DNA from: Punica granatum
Taxonomy: Eukaryota > Streptophyta > Magnoliopsida > Myrtales > Lythraceae
NCBI RefSeq assembly: GCF_007655135.1
Contig: NC_045129.1
Span: 30,319,122 to 30,383,121 of the forward strand
Direction: 5' to 3'
Length of the DNA stretch: 64,000 bases
Of this stretch, positions 58,900 to 64,000 are shown in pieces. The notes beneath the pieces are model-generated. The model saw only the letters and a program-made list of their open reading frames with translations, was not told the DNA's origin and did no database searches. The position numbers and the translations under genes are program-made. Within the stretch, counting starts at the first letter, position 1. Each line of letters opens with the position of its first letter.

Positions 58900-61583
58900 C
58901 CGATAGATAGAGCACTATTGTGCGATCACAGTACTCTTTGTTTGGTCTGAAGTTTTAATGGACAGGTGCAATTTTCTTGTGCTGATCGATTTCAATCCCA
59001 TGGTTATTCATGATTCGTCATTGTACGTGTTCTACGACTCGAACAGTGATTTCGCCCCCACTTCTGTACAAGGTGTCATATTTCCTTCTTTCTGTATGCG
59101 ACGGCATTCCAGAGGTCTCAGCAAGTCCTGTTAGGTTGTACGCGTGCAAGATGACAATAATGGTGATCGTGGAGTGTAACATATGAAATCGAGTTTCACG
59201 TGGCTTTTATCAAGCAGCAGTCAACTCGTGTCCAATGTGATCCGCGAGGGCGGCCGACTATTCTGTGTTTAGTGTTGGCATGGGCGCGCGCGCACACACA
59301 CACTTATATATTTATATATAATGTTCAAATGTGCTTATCAAAAGTAATGTTCATATGTGAAACGCGGGAACATAGATAATGTTACTCAACATTTGGGCGC
59401 TGGGAACTAACGTGCACGCGCCGATTCAATCCGCGAGTGCATTGCAAGCAACGAACGCGCGCGTGGGGATTAAAGACAGCGAGTGAGGGTTTTGTTTTGA
59501 ACGAACGCGAGCGGAATATTGCAGCGGGGGTATCCAAAAGATTCCTAATGTTCGCGTCGAGCCCATCTGACACGTGGCGGCTTGTGATTGAGGACTATAC
59601 TTTCACATATTTGTCAGGAAGCCCTCGTACTATCTAATTTACTTTGATGGTTCGTTACTCTCCAAACCTCTTTTAGAACGCTTGCTTATTAATCCTTCTA
59701 GACAAAACATGTTAATAAAACTAGAAAGGAATCTTAAGCCCTGTTTACGTTGAGAAAACTCTCCAATTTATTGGAAAACTTTTATAAGAAATAGAAAACC
59801 GTAAAATATGTGTTTATCTATCTAAAATGAAGAACAATTTTTTAGGAAAAATAGATTTTTCTGTATTTTTTGGGTAGAAGTTTTTTTGGATAGAAGGAAA
59901 GACATTTTTCTAATTCCCAAAATTAAAGCAATTTAGAGAAGTACTTTTGATAGTTTTCCAATTTTCTTCTCTTAAATTGGAAGATTTTCTTATCAATTAT
60001 TTTTCTCTTTTTTTAATTATATCAATTCTCCTCCATTTAATTGAAAATTCTCAACTTTGAGTTCTAAACATTATTTCTTAGTTTTTTTTTGGAGAAATAA
60101 ATTCAGAAAATGAGGAGAAAAATGAAAAAGACAAATAAAGAAGACTTTTTTTTTTTACAGTAAACTGACCCTTAAATAGTTAAGATGAGTAAAACTCAAA
60201 TGTGATTCTTGGGACGAGATAAACTTAGATGACCATAATAAGAACTTTCGATTAGCTACTATGATTTTCAATCGGTTTTACACACTCAACCATAGAAACC
60301 GTTAAGAAGGCTTGAAATCAAGGTTGCTTCACCCAGTTCGGCCTCCCATATCTAAATAAGTCACAACTTGAAACAGAGGTTTTAGAGAGTGAATAAATGA
60401 CCGTGGAGGAATACGAAGGAAAATTGGACGGTTTAGGTTCTACTGCATACATATGCCTCTTAGCCAATGAGGTGTCATTGTGTCTTCAGCGATGGCATGG
60501 CTTGTCGATACCTCTTTACATTTGTCACTAACGGAGTTGTAAGTAAGCTTAAGCCAACATTTTTTAGTGCCCAAATTAATGTGTCATATCATTGATATAT
60601 TTACACAGATTCCAGAATAAGATATAATGGATGTTGTTGAAGGTTTTTCTCAATTTTATCAACTGATCACCCTCTTGTATATATCGAGACACCAAAGCAC
60701 CGATAAACTTTAGGCAAGCCTATGAAAACTTTTAGGCCATGTTTGGTAGGCTGAATAAAGAGTGAGAGAGGATTATTGTAATCTTAAATCCATGTTTGGG
60801 AACGACAGATATCACCAAAGGATAGGTGAAATCTGAAATTTCCAGAAAATGAAGGGCAGGAATGCAAAAGCACAGATCTAGTTATGGGAAGGAAGTTAAG
60901 CATGCAATTTGTGGCCCCTGAGGAAGAGAAGCGACGATGCTGAGGAAGACGATTTTTGTCTTGTTGTTGACCGGAGGACGTGTGTTGTGTTTTCCGTGGC
61001 TTCATCCTCGTCTCCTCTGGTGGTGGATTTGGGCAGCTCAAATAGCTTACAAAGTCCCAAATTTCAATGGAAGATCCTCACTAATCCCACCCCACAAGAA
61101 CGCCCAGACACCCATCTCCTACCACCACTTGTTACTCTCACCCTCTGTCTCTCTCGCTCTCTAGATCCTTCGACTTCACTATCAATCACTCTCCGTTAAC
61201 TCCTTCCTCAGAAAGGATTTATTTCCAGGAGACCCTGCTCCAGCCCATTTGAGGTATGCCGATAATTCAGCTATGCAGTAATTTGTTCGTCCGACAAAGG
61301 GTCTTGGTTCTTGGGTGTGGCATTCTTGTCTGACCAATAAAGGTCTGAAATTTCACCTTAGCCACTGGTGGGTATGAGAGATTCGCTATTGGGAGCTCGC
61401 AGAATTGCTGCGTTCCATTGTTTATTATGGTTGCAGTCGAATTTTCGTATTAAGCTGGGTCATGTTCTTGATTTTTACCGATGCAATTATAAATTTCAAG
61501 TTTAATACTTTAGGATTGACTAGCTCTTTGTTTGTGCTTCAGTCTTCTGGGTTTTTTGAAGGTGGGTACAGGGCTCTGTTCAG
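58900..61583. other. Intergenic and HDS leader
   Basis: The left part is the 3' UTR side of the YrdC gene. A GC/CA microsatellite lies at 59284-59303. An A/T-rich part (59740-60180) starts TTAAGCCCTGTTTACG and ends with TTTACAGTAAACTGACCCTTAA, so it could be a decayed MITE. About 60900-61260 is C/T richer (CTCTGTCTCTCTCGCTCTC) and likely the HDS promoter and first untranslated exon. A 5' UTR intron is likely between 61255 and 61560. No gene is supported. Confidence 0.4.
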
Positions 61584-64000
61584 ATGGCGAGCGGTACGGT
61601 GCCGGCTTCTTTCATGGGGCTGAAGGGGAGGGAATCGGGATTGGGATTTGCGAAGAGTGTGGATTTTGTTAGAGTTTCTGATGTGCAGAGGGTCAAGTCT
61701 CAGAGGAAAAGGATTGCTGTCATCAGGAATTCTACGCCCAACCCCGAGATCACCCAGCTAGAGCCAGCATCAGAGGGGAGCCCTCTATTAGGTATGGTTT
61801 TCGAGTATGGTGCTGTACATCCTGATGTGCTTGATCGATTTTTTAATCCAAAAAGGACTTGGTGATGTGAATCGAATCAGAGAAACAATCTGTTGCTCTA
61901 TTCATTTCTCCTCGCGTTGGATTTCAACAGACTCTGCAATATGAGACTTTTTTTTTTTGTGAGATTATATGCTAGTGTCTGTTTATCCCCGGCGTAGGGC
62001 AGAAGGGAAATTAAGCAATAGATTTGGTTTTCTCGTTTTTGATTCATGATTGCAGTGTTGAATATGAATGAGATGCTGACTTTTTCATTGACTCTCCTCG
62101 TCCCAGATAGAAATTGTTTTCATCTTATCTGCTGCCTCAGAACTGAAACCTGAATGCCTTCATAAGATGGAGAATGAAATTTTTTATAATGAGAATGACT
62201 AATCGAATTTCCCTTATAGTGAACAAAGCAATATTTTATGGGTTAGTAATCCTTGACATTTTACTACAACAGAAGACTATTCTCAGACAGCAAGTTGTTG
62301 AAAGTCAAATATTAGCTTTTCAAATCGGTTAAATTTTATTATTCTCTGTCATGTAGTTCCAAGGCAAAAGTATTGTGAATCTCTGCACAAAACAATGAGG
62401 AGGAAAACACGGACAGTGATGGTGGGAAATGTGGCCCTCGGCAGTGAGCACCCGATAAGAATTCAGACTATGACAACAACTGATACTAAGGATGTATCTG
62501 GAACAGTAGAAGAGGTTATTCACTGTCCTTTGTTCTCACGCAATTGTACGACCTGCAGTTTTTAGAGAAATTCTCCCCTTTATATTATATTCTGTCCGTA
62601 GGTGATGAGAATCGCAGACAAGGGTGCCGATATCGTACGAATAACTGTTCAAGGAAAGAAAGAAGCGGATGCGTGTTTTGAGATCAAGAACTCTCTCGTG
62701 CAGAAAAGGTAGGTTTCATTTGCAAGGACCGTTGTGTAAATATCAGAAGAGGGTCCTCCAAATTAGATTGAAAGGATCACCAGTTTCATCTTCTTCTTTT
62801 TTCCCTTCTCGTGGCAGCTACAACATACCATTGGTGGCGGATATACACTTTGCTCCTTCTGTAGCATTGCGAGTTGCTGAGTGCTTTGACAAGATTCGTG
62901 TCAACCCAGGAAATTTCGGTATATAAACTTCTTAACTTCCTCTTTTCTTAACATAAAAATCTCTCTTGAGAATTCACTCTGAGCTTCACGAAGTAAATAA
63001 TTGCAGCTGATAGACGGGCTCAGTTTGAGAAGTTAGACTACACAGAGGAGGACTATCAGAAAGAACTCGAGCATATTGAGGAGGTTGGATAATCAATTCT
63101 CTTCAATAGCATATCTGATTATGGCACTTAAAAGATATTTCTGTGCTATGATCTGCAATTTAACTTCTTATATGGCTATATTTTAGTATTTAATTGGACC
63201 TTTGGTGCTAATTCACTAGGTTTTCACCCCATTGGTCGAGAAGTGCAAAAAGTATGGAAGGGCTATGCGTATTGGTACAAACCATGGAAGCCTCTCTGAT
63301 CGTATAATGAGTTACTACGGCGATTCGCCTCGGGGAATGGTAATTTCTTTCACCTGCTTACAAAAGGTCTTGTGAATTATTCTTCAATGGACATTTGATA
63401 GTAACTGTTTGTTACATTAATTTGTTTCTTCAAGTAGGTTGAATCTGCATTTGAGTTTGCAAGGATATGCAGGAAACTGGACTACCACAACTTTGTCTTC
63501 TCAATGAAGGCAAGCAACCCTGTTGTGATGGTTCAGGCTTACCGGCTCCTTGTGGCTGAAATGTATGTTCAAGGATGGGATTACCCGCTACACCTCGGAG
63601 TCACTGAAGCTGGAGAAGGGGAGGATGGACGGATGAAATCGGCTATTGGCATTGGAACCCTCCTTCAAGTAGCACTCTGAACTTAAAAATAAGTTTTTAG
63701 AATTATGTATCAAACGGAACCCAATATTTTTTTAGAATTATGTATCAATGGAATCTAATTGACTGATTGTTGTGTAGGATGGGTTGGGTGATACAATCAG
63801 GGTGTCTCTCACCGAACCACCAGAGGAAGAGATAGATCCCTGCAGAAGGTTAGCAAACCTGGGTATGAGAGCGGCTGAGCTGCAGAAGGGAGTGGTGAGA
63901 TTTTAGTGTTAGCTTCTTTTAATTGATACCGGTTTGAGAATCCGAGTTTTTCTGCTTTGCTTTTATTAATCATGGTTTTTATTGTCAGGCTCCTTTCGAG
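61584..64000 (+). CDS. HDS: HDS/ISPG, 4-hydroxy-3-methylbut-2-enyl diphosphate synthase, plastid (5' part)
   Basis: This iron-sulfur enzyme of the plastid MEP pathway turns MEcPP into HMBPP for isoprenoids. Nine exons are visible: 61584-61791, 62357-62514, 62602-62708, 62818-62918, 63007-63083, 63220-63339, 63438-63668, 63778-63894 and 63989-64000, where the window ends. The 377 codons seen cover about half of the usual length of about 740. The first 45 or so residues are a basic, Ser/Val-rich chloroplast transit region. The TIM-barrel part follows: [112 protein letters not shown] and [20 protein letters not shown]. The plant-specific insert and the [4Fe-4S] cysteines lie beyond the window. 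The start matches the family. Confidence 0.97.

Noticed and set aside
59740..60180. MITE with TTAA-flanked ends
   Set aside because: The ends are only weakly inverted and the duplication cannot be told from A/T background.
1..64000. tRNA or rRNA genes, CRISPR arrays, operons
   Set aside because: No complete tRNA cloverleaf or rRNA segment was recognised. The sequence is plant nuclear DNA, so CRISPR arrays and operons are not expected and none were seen.

Overview
This is plant nuclear DNA, most likely from a core eudicot. The genes have many short GT-AG introns, the intergenic DNA is AT-rich, and there are plant-only families: a fasciclin-like arabinogalactan protein, root-cap proteins, a GRIK kinase and plastid HDS. 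Copia, gypsy, CACTA, Mutator-type MITE, TRIM and SINE remains fill much of the rest. The species cannot be read from the sequence.

Layout: a decayed LRR gene (690-1480, +); AT-rich DNA with local duplications to about 6 kb; FLA11/12-like (6267-7214, -); NF-YC10-like histone-fold protein (9034-10616, -); root-cap family gene 1 (11583-13156, -); a 9.7-kb Ty1/copia element (15108-24799) broken by a nested gypsy-type solo LTR; root-cap family gene 2 (27309-29134, -); a repeat-rich gap with a Mutator-type MITE, a one-ended CACTA element and a nested TRIM; PDX2 (36929-39485, -); GRIK kinase (43117-46268, +); a gap with a second MITE; an F-box/kelch gene (54023-55195, +); a YrdC/Sua5 protein (57341-58899, +); and the first nine exons of HDS/ISPG (61584-64000, +, cut by the window edge). 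Intron-exon models were built by hand. Every model keeps an open frame across all junctions, and the lengths are close to those I recall for the families.

The genes do not form an operon-like pathway. From memory, FLA12, two LEA/root-cap genes, PDX2, GRIK2, an F-box/kelch gene, a YrdC gene and HDS lie in the same order in Arabidopsis around At5g60490-At5g60600, so the window looks like an ancient conserved gene block expanded by transposons. Two products are central plastid or vitamin enzymes (HDS in the MEP pathway, PDX2 in vitamin B6 synthesis), one is an energy-signalling kinase (GRIK activates SnRK1), one serves tRNA t6A synthesis, and three concern cell-wall or secreted root functions. 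I did not find a clearly new biological system. The most unusual things are the nested and rearranged retroelement, a template-switch palindrome in its 3' LTR, the diverged tandem root-cap pair, and a two-uORF leader on the kelch gene.
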